DNA of 64,000 bases. Source: Nocardioides gilvus. GTDB taxonomy: Bacteria; Actinomycetota; Actinomycetes; Propionibacteriales; Nocardioidaceae. The stretch is taken from assembly GCF_003194605.1 (NCBI RefSeq), contig NZ_QHKY01000001.1, positions 434,001 through 498,000 of the forward strand. The letters run 5' to 3'. This document shows positions 1-10,415 of the stretch, in pieces; within the stretch, counting starts at the first letter, position 1, and each line of letters begins with the position of its first letter. The position numbers and the translations under genes were made by a program. Below the pieces are notes generated by a model. It saw nothing but the letters and a program-made list of their open reading frames with translations. It did no database searches and was not told the DNA's origin.

Positions 1-1561
1 AACCGATCGCCCGGCCGTACTTCTTGTCGTCGCGCACGATGTCGCGCAGCTTCTTGAGCCGAGCGTCCGTGGTCTCGTGGTCGAGCTGCGCGGCCCACTG
101 GAAGGGGGTGTGTGCCTTGGGCACGAACCCACCGATCGAGACGGTGCAACGCACGTCGTTGCGGCCCGAGACCTCGCGGCCCTTCTGGATGACGCGACGT
201 GCCAGGTCGGCGACCTGGAGGACGTCCTCGTCGGTCTCCGTCGGCAGGCCGACCATGAAGTAGAGCTTCACCTGGCGCCAGCCGTGCGAGTAGGCCGCGG
301 CGACCGTGGCGATCAGGTCCTCCTCGGTGACCATCTTGTTGATCACCTTGCGCATCCGCTCGCTGCCGCCCTCGGGGGCGAACGTCAGGCCCGAGCGGCG
401 ACCGTTGCGGGAGAACTCGTTGGCCAGCGAGATGTTGAAGGCGTCGACGCGGGTCGAGGGCAGCGAGAGCGACACGTTGGAGCCCTCGTAACGGTCGGCC
501 AGGTCCTTGGCGACCTCGCCGATCTCGCTGTGGTCCGCGCTCGAGAGCGAGAGCAGGCCCACTTCCTCGAAGCCGGACTTGCGGATGCCGTTCTCGACCA
601 TGGCACCGATCGTGGTGATCGAACGCTCGCGGACCGGACGGGTGATCATGCCGGCCTGGCAGAAACGGCAGCCGCGGGTGCAACCGCGGAAGATCTCCAC
701 GCTGAAGCGCTCGTGCACGGTCTCGGCCAGCGGCACCAGCGGGGCGGCCGGGTAGGGCCAGGCGTCGAGGTCCATCAGGGTGTGCTTGCGCACCCGGAAC
801 GGGATGCCGGGACGGTTCGGCACGACGGCCTCGATGGTGCCGTCGGCGGCATAGGTGACGTCGTAGAACTTGGGCACGTAGACGCCGCCGCTGACGGCGA
901 GGCGGCGCAGGAGTTCGTCCCTGTTGATGGCAGAGCCTCCGGGACCTGCTTTGTCCCTCTTCCACTCCCGCACGACCTCGGAGATCTTCAGCACGACCTC
1001 CTCGCCGTCGCCCAGGACGGCGGCGTCGATGAAGTCGGCGATCGGCTCGGGGTTGAAGGCGGCGTGGCCACCGGCCAGCACGATCGGCTCGTCCTCGCCG
1101 CGGTCCACGGCATGCATCGCGATGCCGGCCAGGTCGAGGGCGTTGAGCATGTTGGTGTAGCCGAGCTCGGTGGAGAAGCTCAGGCCGAAGACGTCGAAGT
1201 TGCGCACCAGACGGTGACCGTCGACCGTGAACTGGCCGATCCCGTCCTCGCGCATGACGGCCTCCATGTCGGGCCACACGGCGTACGTGCGCTCGGCGAG
1301 GATCCAGTCGCGCTCGTTGAGCACCTCGTACAGGATCTGTACGCCCTGGTTGGGAAGACCGACCTCGTAGGCGTCGGGGTACATCAACGCCCACCGGACG
1401 GTCTCGCCCTGCTCGGACGCAGCGCCACAATCCCACTCCTTGACGACCGAGTTCAGCTCGCCGCCGACGTACTGGATCGGCTTGGAGACCGACGGCAGCC
1501 GGGGCTCGAGCAGATGGAAGACCGAGGCGTCGGAGCCGGCGTGAACGGTGGCGGCAGACAT
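1..1561 (-). CDS. Radical SAM protein, TIGR03960-like (partial, runs off left edge)
   Basis: An open frame starts at ATG 1561 and continues to the left edge without a stop, so about 520 N-terminal residues are visible. It carries the radical SAM cysteine cluster CTRGCRFC near residue 300, preceded by a cobalamin-binding-like region (motifs DVFGLSFSTELGYTNML and LAGGHAAFNPEP). This layout fits the B12-type radical SAM family TIGR03960, which is often fused to or followed by a TIGR03936 domain next to rne and rplU in actinobacteria; those genes would lie outside this window. The exact reaction of the family is not established to my knowledge. The sequence before the start is GAGG plus a pyrimidine-rich stretch, a weak ribosome site. 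Confidence 0.85.
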   Translation of the reverse strand, partial: MSAATVHAGSDASVFHLLEPRLPSVSKPIQYVGGELNSVVKEWDCGAASEQGETVRWALMYPDAYEVGLPNQGVQILYEVLNERDWILAERTYAVWPDMEAVMREDGIGQFTVDGHRLVRNFDVFGLSFSTELGYTNMLNALDLAGIAMHAVDRGEDEPIVLAGGHAAFNPEPIADFIDAAVLGDGEEVVLKISEVVREWKRDKAGPGGSAINRDELLRRLAVSGGVYVPKFYDVTYAADGTIEAVVPNRPGIPFRVRKHTLMDLDAWPYPAAPLVPLAETVHERFSVEIFRGCTRGCRFCQAGMITRPVRERSITTIGAMVENGIRKSGFEEVGLLSLSSADHSEIGEVAKDLADRYEGSNVSLSLPSTRVDAFNISLANEFSRNGRRSGLTFAPEGGSERMRKVINKMVTEEDLIATVAAAYSHGWRQVKLYFMVGLPTETDEDVLQVADLARRVIQKGREVSGRNDVRCTVSIGGFVPKAHTPFQWAAQLDHETTDARLKKLRDIVRDDKKYGRAIG

Positions 1562-1651
1562 GGAGGAGAACCTCACGAGCTAGAGAGCGGGACGAGAGTA
1601 AAGCCTACGTCGGAAGTACGCATTGACCGCAGCCCGAGCGGGGGCCCGGCC

Positions 1652-1657
1652 TAGAAT
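1652..1657 (+). promoter_or_regulatory. Probable -10 box for the histidine kinase gene
   Basis: TAGAAT lies about 40 bases before the GTG start at 1699. No convincing -35 is seen at the usual spacing. The resulting transcript would carry a short leader holding the GGGAGGAG ribosome site at 1685-1692. Confidence 0.45.
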
Positions 1658-1698
1658 GGCCGCCGTTGAGGCGGGCAGTGGCCCGGGAGGAGTACGGC

Positions 1699-3750
1699 GT
1701 GTCAGGTGGAGCCAATGCAGGCCCTGACCGGGGGTACCAGATCCTGTGGTGGACAGCCGCAGGATTCATGGGGGCCTCCGGTGCTGGCGCATCCCTGCTC
1801 GGCGTTGCAGGAGAGCTGCCACACATCTGGCTCCTCGCCCCCATCTCCTTCGTCTGGCTCACCCTCGACTGGCCCGCAGGGCTCCACCCGTCGGCCTCGC
1901 TGCGCACCGCGGCGACGGTCGCCGCGATCTCGGCGATCGGGTTCGTGACGGCCTTCAGCATGGAGGCCTCCCTCGTCGACTGCGTACGCACCGCCGTGGG
2001 GGTGCCGATCCAGGCGTACGTCATGGCTCTCGGCTACCGGTGGGCCCGCACCCGCCTCCTCGACAGCCCGCGACATCCGCACCTCCCGGAAGTGGGCGCC
2101 TGGCGCAACCAGTGGGCAAGGGAATGGGCGCCGACCGACTCCCGCGACATCGCGGCGCTCGGGTTCGCCGCCACCCTCAGCGGCCTCGTCTCGCTGCTCA
2201 TCGGCGCCGCGCCCGGCCTCCACCTCGGCGCGGTCGGCAGCGCGCTCGCCCTGCAGTGGCTCTCGCACGTATTCGTCACCACGACCGTCGGCGGCGCCAC
2301 GATCCTGATCACCTTCTCCACCTGGCAGCCGGCTGACCTGAACCAGCCGTGGGGAAAGGTCTTCCTGCTCTGGCTCACCTCGGTCGCCCTGCTGGCGTGG
2401 GTCTACACCACCGGCACGGTCACGATGGCCTGGCTGAGCGTCCTGCCGATCCTCTACGTGGCGATGTCCTACCGGCTCTGGACGACCAGCACCTTCGGCA
2501 TCCTCGTCGGGCTGGTCAGCATCCTCTTCTCACCGACCCTCAACACCCTCGACGCCCCGATCGGCCCGATCCCCCTCGGAGTCGTGATGGACCTGCTGGT
2601 CTCCACCCTGATCATCGTCTCGCTGCTCCTGGCCCAGCTCAACCAGCGTCGGGACCAGCTCGTGCAGGACCTCGAGGCCGAGCGCCACCTGGCCCGCCGG
2701 CAGATCGAGATCCAGCGCAACATGTTCGAGTCGATGCCGGACGGCTTCGTCGTCCTCGATCGGGACCTGGGGGTGCGCTTGCACAACGCCGCATCGGTGC
2801 AACTGCTCGGCAGGGCGTTCCCCGACGAGAAGCCGCCCTCCTGGACCGAGTACTTCTCGATGACCAAGGTTGACGGCTCTGCGCTGACCGATCGGGAACT
2901 GCTCGCCGCCCAGTTCCTCACCTTCTCCGTCGCCGGCTCCTCGCTGACCCTGCGACAGACCGTGACCCCGCTCAGCGACGACCACCGTGACGGATGGATC
3001 GTCTGCCTCTCCGACATCACCGACCACCAGAACCGCCTCCAGGAGCTGAGCGGCTTCGCCGGGATCGTGGCCCACGACCTGCGTACGCCGCTGACCAGCC
3101 TCGAGGGCTGGCTCGAGATGGCGCAGGAGACGCTGGAGGCCGGCGACCAGGAGAAGGCCGGGGTGCTGCTCACGCGAGCACAGACCAGCAACAGGCGAAT
3201 GCGAGAAGTGATCAGCAACTGGCTCGACTACACCGTCCAGCGTGAGGGCACCCTGGCGTCGACCGAGTTCCCGTTGTCGGTCCCGTTGCGGGCCACCGCC
3301 GCCGCGGTCGCCGAGAGCGGGCCCCACATCTTCACGCTCAACACCTTCCACGACGTGCGGGCCGACCTCGGCCTGGTGCGTCAGGTCTTCGCCAACCTCA
3401 TCGGCAACGCCTCCAAGTTCGTACACCCCGGCGAGACCCCGAACATCGAGGTCAGGTCCTCACTGGCCGAGCCCGGCTGGATCCGGGTCGAGGTGATCGA
3501 CCGCGGCATCGGGTTGCCGCCGGGTGAGGAGGAGTTGATCTTCGACGAGTACCACCGCGCCGCGGGGGCCGCCCAGAAGCTCGACGGCTTCGGGATCGGG
3601 CTCGCCTTCTGCCGTCGTTTGGTGGAGCGGCACGGCGGTCAGATCAGCGCTGCCACCAACGAGTACGGCGGAGCCACGTTCACGTTCACCCTGCCGGCTG
3701 CCGAGACGGGCGCCAGGATCAGGTCGCCCCGCACCGTCGCCGCGGGGTAG
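1699..3750 (+). CDS. Membrane sensor histidine kinase with PAS-like domain (orphan)
   Basis: The frame is open from TTG 1666, but GTG 1699 is preferred because GGGAGGAG lies six bases upstream; this gives 683 residues. Residues ~10-320 hold about eight hydrophobic segments, a MASE-like membrane sensor. A short coiled linker leads to a PAS-like segment from ~345 (MFESMPDGFVVLDRD). The HisKA motif is GIVAHDLRTPLTS with the phospho-acceptor histidine near 459. The HATPase domain has NLIGNASKF (N box), DRGIGLPPGE and DGFGIGLAFCRRL (G boxes). No response regulator is adjacent, so its partner is elsewhere. Its stop codon abuts the stop of the convergent rodA with no bases between. Signal sensed is unknown. 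Confidence 0.88.
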   Translation: MSGGANAGPDRGYQILWWTAAGFMGASGAGASLLGVAGELPHIWLLAPISFVWLTLDWPAGLHPSASLRTAATVAAISAIGFVTAFSMEASLVDCVRTAVGVPIQAYVMALGYRWARTRLLDSPRHPHLPEVGAWRNQWAREWAPTDSRDIAALGFAATLSGLVSLLIGAAPGLHLGAVGSALALQWLSHVFVTTTVGGATILITFSTWQPADLNQPWGKVFLLWLTSVALLAWVYTTGTVTMAWLSVLPILYVAMSYRLWTTSTFGILVGLVSILFSPTLNTLDAPIGPIPLGVVMDLLVSTLIIVSLLLAQLNQRRDQLVQDLEAERHLARRQIEIQRNMFESMPDGFVVLDRDLGVRLHNAASVQLLGRAFPDEKPPSWTEYFSMTKVDGSALTDRELLAAQFLTFSVAGSSLTLRQTVTPLSDDHRDGWIVCLSDITDHQNRLQELSGFAGIVAHDLRTPLTSLEGWLEMAQETLEAGDQEKAGVLLTRAQTSNRRMREVISNWLDYTVQREGTLASTEFPLSVPLRATAAAVAESGPHIFTLNTFHDVRADLGLVRQVFANLIGNASKFVHPGETPNIEVRSSLAEPGWIRVEVIDRGIGLPPGEEELIFDEYHRAAGAAQKLDGFGIGLAFCRRLVERHGGQISAATNEYGGATFTFTLPAAETGARIRSPRTVAAG

Positions 3751-4935
3751 TCAGCGAGTCACGAGGGTGCGCGAAGCCGACAGGAATCGCGTGGGCAACG
3801 CGGTCGACGAGCGCAGGTGGATGTTCTGCAGCAGTCCGATCGCGAGCATCCCCGCGAAGACCGAGGAACCGCCGTACGACACGAAGGGCAACGGGACACC
3901 GGTCACGGGCATGATGCCCAGGCACATGCCGATGTTCTGGAACGCCTGGAAACCGAACCAGCAGGCGATGCCGGCAGCCGCCACCCGACCGAACATGTCC
4001 TCGGTCTGCTGGGCGATGGAGAGCGCGCGCCAGACCACGGCCGCGGTCAGGGCGATGACGAGGCCGGCGCCCACCATGCCCAACTCCTCCCCGACGGCAG
4101 TGAAGATGAAGTCGGTGTGCTGCTCAGGGACGAAGCCCGACTGGGTCTGGGATCCGTCGAAGAGACCTTGGCCGAAGAGGCCGCCGTTGCCGACCGCGAT
4201 CCTGGCCTGCTCGGTGTTGTAGCCGGCACCGAGAGGATCGAGGCCGGGATCGGTGAACGCCATGAAGCGGTCGAGCTGGTACGGCTTCAGCACGCCCGCC
4301 GTGACGGCCACCGTGGCAGCCGCCACCGCCCCCACGACGAGGCCTCCGAGCCACCGGCGTGAGGCACCCGAGATGGCCAGGGCGCCGAACACGGTGGCGC
4401 TGAGGACGAGCATGGTGCCGAGGTCGGGCTGCAACATGATGAGCGCTGCCGGCACCGCGGCGATCAGCAGGATGGCGAGGACGTCGGAGGAGCCGACGGG
4501 GCGACGCCAGTTGCCCTCGGTGCGCTCGGCCACCAGCAGCGCGATGCCGATCACCACCGCCAGCTTCGCGAACTCCGAGGGCTGGATCGACATCCCCAGG
4601 ATCCGGATCCAGGACTTCGAGCCGTTGGTCTCCGTGCCCATCACGAGCACCAGCACCAGTCCCACGACGGAGGCCAGGTAGACCGCGGGCGCCAGGATCC
4701 GCACCCAGCGGTGGTCACACGCCATCACCAGGACCATCAGCACGGCCCCGATCGCGACGTTGACCATCTGCTTGCGCAGGTACGAGGTGGAGTCACCGCC
4801 GGTGAGGTTCTCCCGCGACGCCGTGGTCGACCAGACCACGAGCGTGCCGATGACCAGCAGCCCGAGGACCGCCACCATCAGCACCCAGTCGAGGCCCGGG
4901 GCGCGCAGGCCACGCGTGCGGGTGGTCGGCATCAT
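3751..4935 (-). CDS. rodA: RodA/FtsW-family SEDS peptidoglycan glycosyltransferase
   Basis: 394 residues, about ten transmembrane segments. SEDS hallmarks are visible: NGSKSWIRILGMSIQPSEFAKL, FVPEQHTDFIFTAVGEELG and LPFVSYGGSS. The family polymerises lipid II into glycan strands and works with a class B PBP. Its start overlaps the stop of the PBP2 gene by one base, and it is the last gene of the mre cluster, which argues for an elongation role (RodA) rather than division (FtsW). The second codon is also ATG, so the start may be one codon later. Confidence 0.92.
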   Translation of the reverse strand: MMPTTRTRGLRAPGLDWVLMVAVLGLLVIGTLVVWSTTASRENLTGGDSTSYLRKQMVNVAIGAVLMVLVMACDHRWVRILAPAVYLASVVGLVLVLVMGTETNGSKSWIRILGMSIQPSEFAKLAVVIGIALLVAERTEGNWRRPVGSSDVLAILLIAAVPAALIMLQPDLGTMLVLSATVFGALAISGASRRWLGGLVVGAVAAATVAVTAGVLKPYQLDRFMAFTDPGLDPLGAGYNTEQARIAVGNGGLFGQGLFDGSQTQSGFVPEQHTDFIFTAVGEELGMVGAGLVIALTAAVVWRALSIAQQTEDMFGRVAAAGIACWFGFQAFQNIGMCLGIMPVTGVPLPFVSYGGSSVFAGMLAIGLLQNIHLRSSTALPTRFLSASRTLVTR

Positions 4936-7088
4936 CAGTTGCCTCCCGAGGTGGGTGAACTCTTCGTACGCCTGGCTGCGGCGACCGGGGGGAGGATGGA
5001 GCCGTCGTCGGAGAAGGTCGGCAGCGCCGACGGCGGCAGCGCGCCGGGGATGGCTGCCTTGGACCGCACGACCTCGGACCCCTTGATGCCGTAGAGGTTC
5101 TCCCAGATCGTGCGGATCGAGTCACCCGTGGAGCCCGACCCCGTCCCGCCCTGGCTGATCATCATGACGACCACGTAGTCCTCGCTGTAGGAGGCCACCC
5201 AGCCAGTGGTCTGCTTGCCGAAGACCTCCGCCGAGCCGGTCTTCGACCGGATCGTCACCTCGTCCAACGGGAAGCCGCCGAGTTTCCAGCTCATGGTGCC
5301 GACCCGGGAGACGCCCTTGAGCGAGGAGTCGATGTAGGAGAGCTGCTTCTTGGTGAGCTTGACCTGACCCGCCTTGCTGGGCTCGATCTCGGCCAGCACC
5401 TTGCCCTCAGGGCTGACGATCGCCTTGCCGATGCGCGGCTCCCACAGGATGCCGTTGTTGGCCAGCGCTCCGTACGCCCGGGCGAGCTGCAGCGGGGTGA
5501 CCATCGTGTCGCCCTGCCCGATGGAGAAGTTGACCGCGTCACCGGCACGGTAGGCGAAACCCTCCACGCAGAACTCGCGGGAGAAGCGGTACAGGAAGTC
5601 AGAGGTCTTGGCGCTCTTCGGCCGGTCGGCGATCTCGCAGTAGTAGTCCTTCTGCGCCTCGTAGTAGGAGCGCTTCCAGGCGCGGTCGGCGATCCGCCCA
5701 GACGCCTCACCGGGCAGGTCTATGCCGGTCTCGGAGCCGAAGCCGAACTTCTTGGCTCCTTCGACGAGCGGGTCGCGCGCCTCGACGTCAGCGACGTCGG
5801 AGCCGTACTTCTTCCAGAAGTCGTGCCCGATCCGGTAGAAGAAGGTGTTGCAGGAGACCTCAAGTGCCTTGTCGAAGCCGATGACGCCGTAGGCGCCGGA
5901 CTCGAAGTTCTTGAAGGTGCGGTTGCCGACCTGGTAGCCGGAGCCGCAGGGCAACCGGCTCTCGGTGCTGTAGCCGTTGCGCAGTGCGGCCGCCGTCATG
6001 AAGGGCTTCCACGTCGAGCCGGGCGCGAACTGGCCCTGCGTCGCGCGAGCCAGGAGCGGGGTGCCGGCCTTCTCCGAGTAGAGGCGGCTCAGCTCCGAGG
6101 ACGAGATGCCGTCCACCCAGACCTCGGGGTCGTACGTCGGTTGGCTCGCCATGGCGACGACGCGGCCGTTCTTCGCGTCCAGCACGATCGCAGCGCCGGA
6201 GTCGGCCTCGTACTTGCGGCCGGTGACCTTGTCGACCACCCCTCGTTGGGTCCGGATCGAGCGGGCCAGCTCCTTCTCCACCACCGACTGCACCTTGGCG
6301 TCGATGGAGGTCACCAGGGTGTCCCCGGGGGTGCTGGCGATCTCGCTGTCGTCGCCGAGCACCCGGCCCATCGAGTCGACTGCGACCCGGCGATAACCCG
6401 GCATCCCGCGGAGCCACTCGTCGTACTGGCGCTCGACCCCCGCGCGACCGACGACCGAGGCGCCGTTGAGGGACCGGTCGTCCTTCTCCTGCGCGCCGTC
6501 GAACTCCTCCTCGGTGATCGGGCTCATGTAGCCGAGCACGTGCGCGAGGTTGACCCCGAACGGTGCCGGATAGGACCGGACGTTCTGCTGCTCCACCACC
6601 ACACCCGGGTAGTCCTCGGGCTGTTCGAGGATCCGCAGCGCGACCGCCTGGTCGACGTCGGTGGCCACCGGCACGGCCTGGAAGGGCGAACCGTTCCAGC
6701 AGGTGCCGGTCTCGGCCCCGTCGTCCCCGCAGTCCAGCAGGACCTTCTCCACGCGCGCCGGCTTCAGGTCGACGGCCGCGGCGACGCGGGTCACCAGGGC
6801 CTCGCGCTCGGACTCGGTCAGTTTGGCCAGCACCGAGCGGTCCACCGCGACCACCCAGGAGAGCCGGTTGGCCACCAGCGGCCGGCCCATCGCGTCAACC
6901 ACCAGTCCGCGCTGCGGCTGCACGACGACGTCACGCACCGACTGGTCCGCGGCCTTGGCCCGGTAGTCGTCCGCGCTGACCACCTGGAGGGTCCACAGAC
7001 GTACGAAGAGGGTGGCGAAGAGCGCCAGCACGAGCGCCTGCAGCACGAGGATCCGCAGGCGACTGCGCTCGGCACCGGAGACGGCCAT
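4935..7088 (-). CDS. mrdA: Penicillin-binding protein 2 (class B PBP, peptidoglycan transpeptidase)
   Basis: 717 residues: a cytoplasmic stub, one N-terminal signal anchor (LVLQALVLALFATLFVRLW), a PBP dimerisation domain, then the transpeptidase domain. The catalytic motifs are in order: STWK near 358 (active-site serine), SCN near 411 and KTG near 617 (KTGSAEV). It crosslinks peptidoglycan on the outer face of the membrane and pairs with the RodA polymerase encoded directly downstream. Its start overlaps the mreD stop by one base. The C-terminal tail is Pro/Ser-rich and probably disordered. Confidence 0.93.
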   Translation of the reverse strand: MAVSGAERSRLRILVLQALVLALFATLFVRLWTLQVVSADDYRAKAADQSVRDVVVQPQRGLVVDAMGRPLVANRLSWVVAVDRSVLAKLTESEREALVTRVAAAVDLKPARVEKVLLDCGDDGAETGTCWNGSPFQAVPVATDVDQAVALRILEQPEDYPGVVVEQQNVRSYPAPFGVNLAHVLGYMSPITEEEFDGAQEKDDRSLNGASVVGRAGVERQYDEWLRGMPGYRRVAVDSMGRVLGDDSEIASTPGDTLVTSIDAKVQSVVEKELARSIRTQRGVVDKVTGRKYEADSGAAIVLDAKNGRVVAMASQPTYDPEVWVDGISSSELSRLYSEKAGTPLLARATQGQFAPGSTWKPFMTAAALRNGYSTESRLPCGSGYQVGNRTFKNFESGAYGVIGFDKALEVSCNTFFYRIGHDFWKKYGSDVADVEARDPLVEGAKKFGFGSETGIDLPGEASGRIADRAWKRSYYEAQKDYYCEIADRPKSAKTSDFLYRFSREFCVEGFAYRAGDAVNFSIGQGDTMVTPLQLARAYGALANNGILWEPRIGKAIVSPEGKVLAEIEPSKAGQVKLTKKQLSYIDSSLKGVSRVGTMSWKLGGFPLDEVTIRSKTGSAEVFGKQTTGWVASYSEDYVVVMMISQGGTGSGSTGDSIRTIWENLYGIKGSEVVRSKAAIPGALPPSALPTFSDDGSILPPVAAARRTKSSPTSGGN

Positions 7089-7609
7089 CAGATCCGCACC
7101 CGCTCGGCGCCGCGCTCAGGGATGCCGTCGAAGAGGCGCATCATCAGCGGCAGCACGACCGGAGTCAGGACCAGGTCCCAGACCAGGGCCACGGCGATCA
7201 CTCCGAGCATCTCGGTGACCCCGATGGCCGGGTCACGCAGGAGCAGGCCGGTGAGCGCGAAGACCGAGGTCCCGACGAACGAGGAGGCAGCGACCGTCGC
7301 CACCACCATCGGGACGGAGGGTCGCGTCTCGGAACGCATCCGACCGGCGATCCAGGCCACCACGACCAGGGCGAGCGCCCAGCGACCGGCGAGATGGTCG
7401 GCCGGTGGGACCAGGTCCATCAGCACGCCGGCGGTGAAACCGAGCAGCACCGCGAACTGGGGCCCACGGGTCAGGGCCGCGGCGACCACGACGAGCAGCA
7501 CGAGGTTGGGGACGACGCCGTTCCAGGCCAGGTGCGGGAAGAGGGAGGTCTGCAGACCCAGGGCCACGACCACGGCGACCAGGCCCACCAGGGCGCGCAG
7601 CGCGTTCAT
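7088..7609 (-). CDS. mreD: Rod shape-determining protein MreD
   Basis: 173 residues, five or six transmembrane helices and no soluble domain. Position between mreC and the PBP2 gene, with overlapping junctions on both sides, identifies it; sequence conservation of MreD is low in general. It belongs to the membrane part of the elongasome. The start ATG overlaps the mreC stop as ATGA (four bases), a sign of translational coupling. Confidence 0.85.
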   Translation of the reverse strand: MNALRALVGLVAVVVALGLQTSLFPHLAWNGVVPNLVLLVVVAAALTRGPQFAVLLGFTAGVLMDLVPPADHLAGRWALALVVVAWIAGRMRSETRPSVPMVVATVAASSFVGTSVFALTGLLLRDPAIGVTEMLGVIAVALVWDLVLTPVVLPLMMRLFDGIPERGAERVRI

Positions 7610-8528
7610 CCGATCTTCCCATCGGCCCGCACCAGCGCGCGGTCCGAGGTGGTGTCGGCCGCGACCACGACCCCCACGACGTCGAGGGCGGAGAAGTTCA
7701 CGAAAGGCACGATGACCGCGCGGTGGCTCTGCTCGCGGACGCTGGCGAAGACGTCGGAGACCTGACCGACCGGGATGCCGGGCACGTACGGACCGGCACC
7801 GTCGCTGCCCCAGGTCACCACGGTGTCCCCCTTGGCGGGGACGAGCTTCTGGTCGAGCAGCTCGAGGTCGAGTCGGCCCTCGCGACCGAGGATGCCGTGG
7901 CCCTTGAGGAAACCGACCTCCATGGACTCACCGATCCGACCACCCACCACCGACTCCGGGTCGAGGATCAGGAGCACCGTCGCGGTGTTGGGGGTCACCC
8001 GCAGCACCCGCCCGACCAGGCCGTCGCTGTTGACCACGGTCATGTCGGGGGCCAACCCCGCACTGCTGCCGGCGTCGATCGTCACGGTGCGGCTGAAGGA
8101 CTGGGCTGCGCCGTGGCCGATCACCCGGGCCGGGACCAGGGCGCGGCCCAGGTCCGAGGCAGCAGCGGTGAGCGACTCGAACTCGGCCAACGTGTTGGCG
8201 TCGAAGGCAGACGTGGCCACGGTGGCGCGCAAGGAAGCGTTCTCCGCCTCCAGGTCACTGATCTCACGGCGCAGGTCGGACTTGCTCCGGAACCAGGTCG
8301 GGACGGCCGTGAACGGGCGTACTGCGGTGGAGGTCACTGCCTCCACCGGCGCGAAGGCCTCACCCACGACGGAGCGGACAGGCTCGAGCGGGGAACTGTC
8401 ACCGGTCTGCTGGTCGAGGACCATCAAGGTGGCGGAGGCCAGGACAAGGGCGATCAGGGTCGAGCGCGGAGGTTGCTGGCGCTGCTCGAACCCGCGCCAC
8501 CGCTTCTCGCCGACGAAACGCGCGGCCA

Positions 8529-8529
<1 letters not shown>
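7606..8529 (-). CDS. mreC: Rod shape-determining protein MreC
   Basis: 307 residues from ATG 8529. The frame stays open further upstream but that part lies inside mreB and is noise. Layout: basic N-terminus, one transmembrane helix (STLIALVLASATLMVL), a coiled coil around SKSDLRREISDLEAENASLRA, then the two beta-barrel periplasm-type domains typical of MreC, with VIDAGSSAGLAPDMTVVN-like glycine-rich turns. It scaffolds PBP2 and RodA outside the membrane. The start overlaps the mreB stop by one base. Confidence 0.92.
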
Positions 8530-9557
<1,028 letters not shown>

Positions 9558-9684
9558 GTGCGGTGCCTTCGCTGGTCGTTCTCGCTGGAGGATGCGCCGC
9601 GCAGGCGCGACTGAACCAGCCTAGGGAGCCAGAGCCCGAGAATCGGGCAGGACACGCGACCGCTGCCCGCGGCGAGTCGTCAGG

Positions 9685-10401
9685 TCAGTGGTGGCCCCCG
9701 CAGCCACAGCCCTTGGAGGGCAGCGGCGCAGGCTTCGGTCGGGGTGCGGGCCTGGGCGAGGCGGCGACGCGTTCGGCCAGACGTACGGCCGCGTGCGCGA
9801 CCAGCGACGCCTCCTCGGGGTCGGCCGCCAGCCGTTCCGGGACGTCCCCGCCGAGCAGTCCGGCGGGCTGGGTGAGCCAGATCCAGGCGTCCCAGGGATC
9901 CATCCCGGCGTTGAGCAAGGGAGCCAGGACAGGACGCAGCTCGGCTCGCACCTCGCCGGAGGCGTCGAACTGGAAGTCCGGCAGCAGGACGCGCTCCCCG
10001 GCCACGACGAGCAGCAGCTCCCCCGCTGCCTTGGCCTTGTGCACCGCGAACCGGGTGGCGTTGACCGTGGCGCCGCGCAGGGCGGCCACCCGGTCGTAGC
10101 CCGGAGCCTGGGCCGCGCTGAGCGCGGCGCGCAGGCGAGCCTTGCGGGCCAGCAGGACCAGCGGGACGGGCACGGCGTGCTGCGGCTCGTCGCCCTGGCT
10201 GCGCAGGGCCGTGCTCAGCAGCTCGAGGCGCTCGGGGCTGAGCGGCTCCTGGCCGCCGACCTCGTGCCACAGCACGCGACCGTCCTTGTCACGTACGAAG
10301 GTGGGCAGGCCGGCCTCGGCCAGGTACTCGTCGAGCCCGAGCTCCTCCAGCCACGCCGCCACCCGCTCGGCGAGAGGTGCCTCTTCGAGGTGCTCGGCCA
10401 T
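9685..10401 (-). CDS. Unknown protein with MbcA/Xre/ParS-like domain and Cys/His tail
   Basis: 238 residues from ATG 10401; a longer open frame upstream crosses ndk and is noise. Residues ~1-100 are unassigned. The stretch GATVNATRFAVHKAKAAGEL looks like a DNA-binding helix-turn-helix. It is followed by LLPDFQFDASGEV and by a segment (MDPWDAWIWLTQPAGLLGG ... VPERL) that resembles the toxin-binding domain of MbcA/ParS/Xre antitoxins (DUF2384-like), where WL-tP-LgG-P-L is conserved. The C-terminus ends in CGCGGHH, a possible metal-binding tail. No toxin gene is adjacent: neighbours are mreB and ndk. The domain assignment is by eye and is an inference; function unknown. Confidence 0.6.
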   Translation of the reverse strand: MAEHLEEAPLAERVAAWLEELGLDEYLAEAGLPTFVRDKDGRVLWHEVGGQEPLSPERLELLSTALRSQGDEPQHAVPVPLVLLARKARLRAALSAAQAPGYDRVAALRGATVNATRFAVHKAKAAGELLLVVAGERVLLPDFQFDASGEVRAELRPVLAPLLNAGMDPWDAWIWLTQPAGLLGGDVPERLAADPEEASLVAHAAVRLAERVAASPRPAPRPKPAPLPSKGCGCGGHH

Positions 10402-10415
10402 GGGTGAGCTCCTGC

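Noticed and set aside
77..1654. Long plus-strand open frame opposite the radical SAM gene
   Set aside because: It is the GC-rich shadow of a clear coding region on the other strand and has no recognisable domains.
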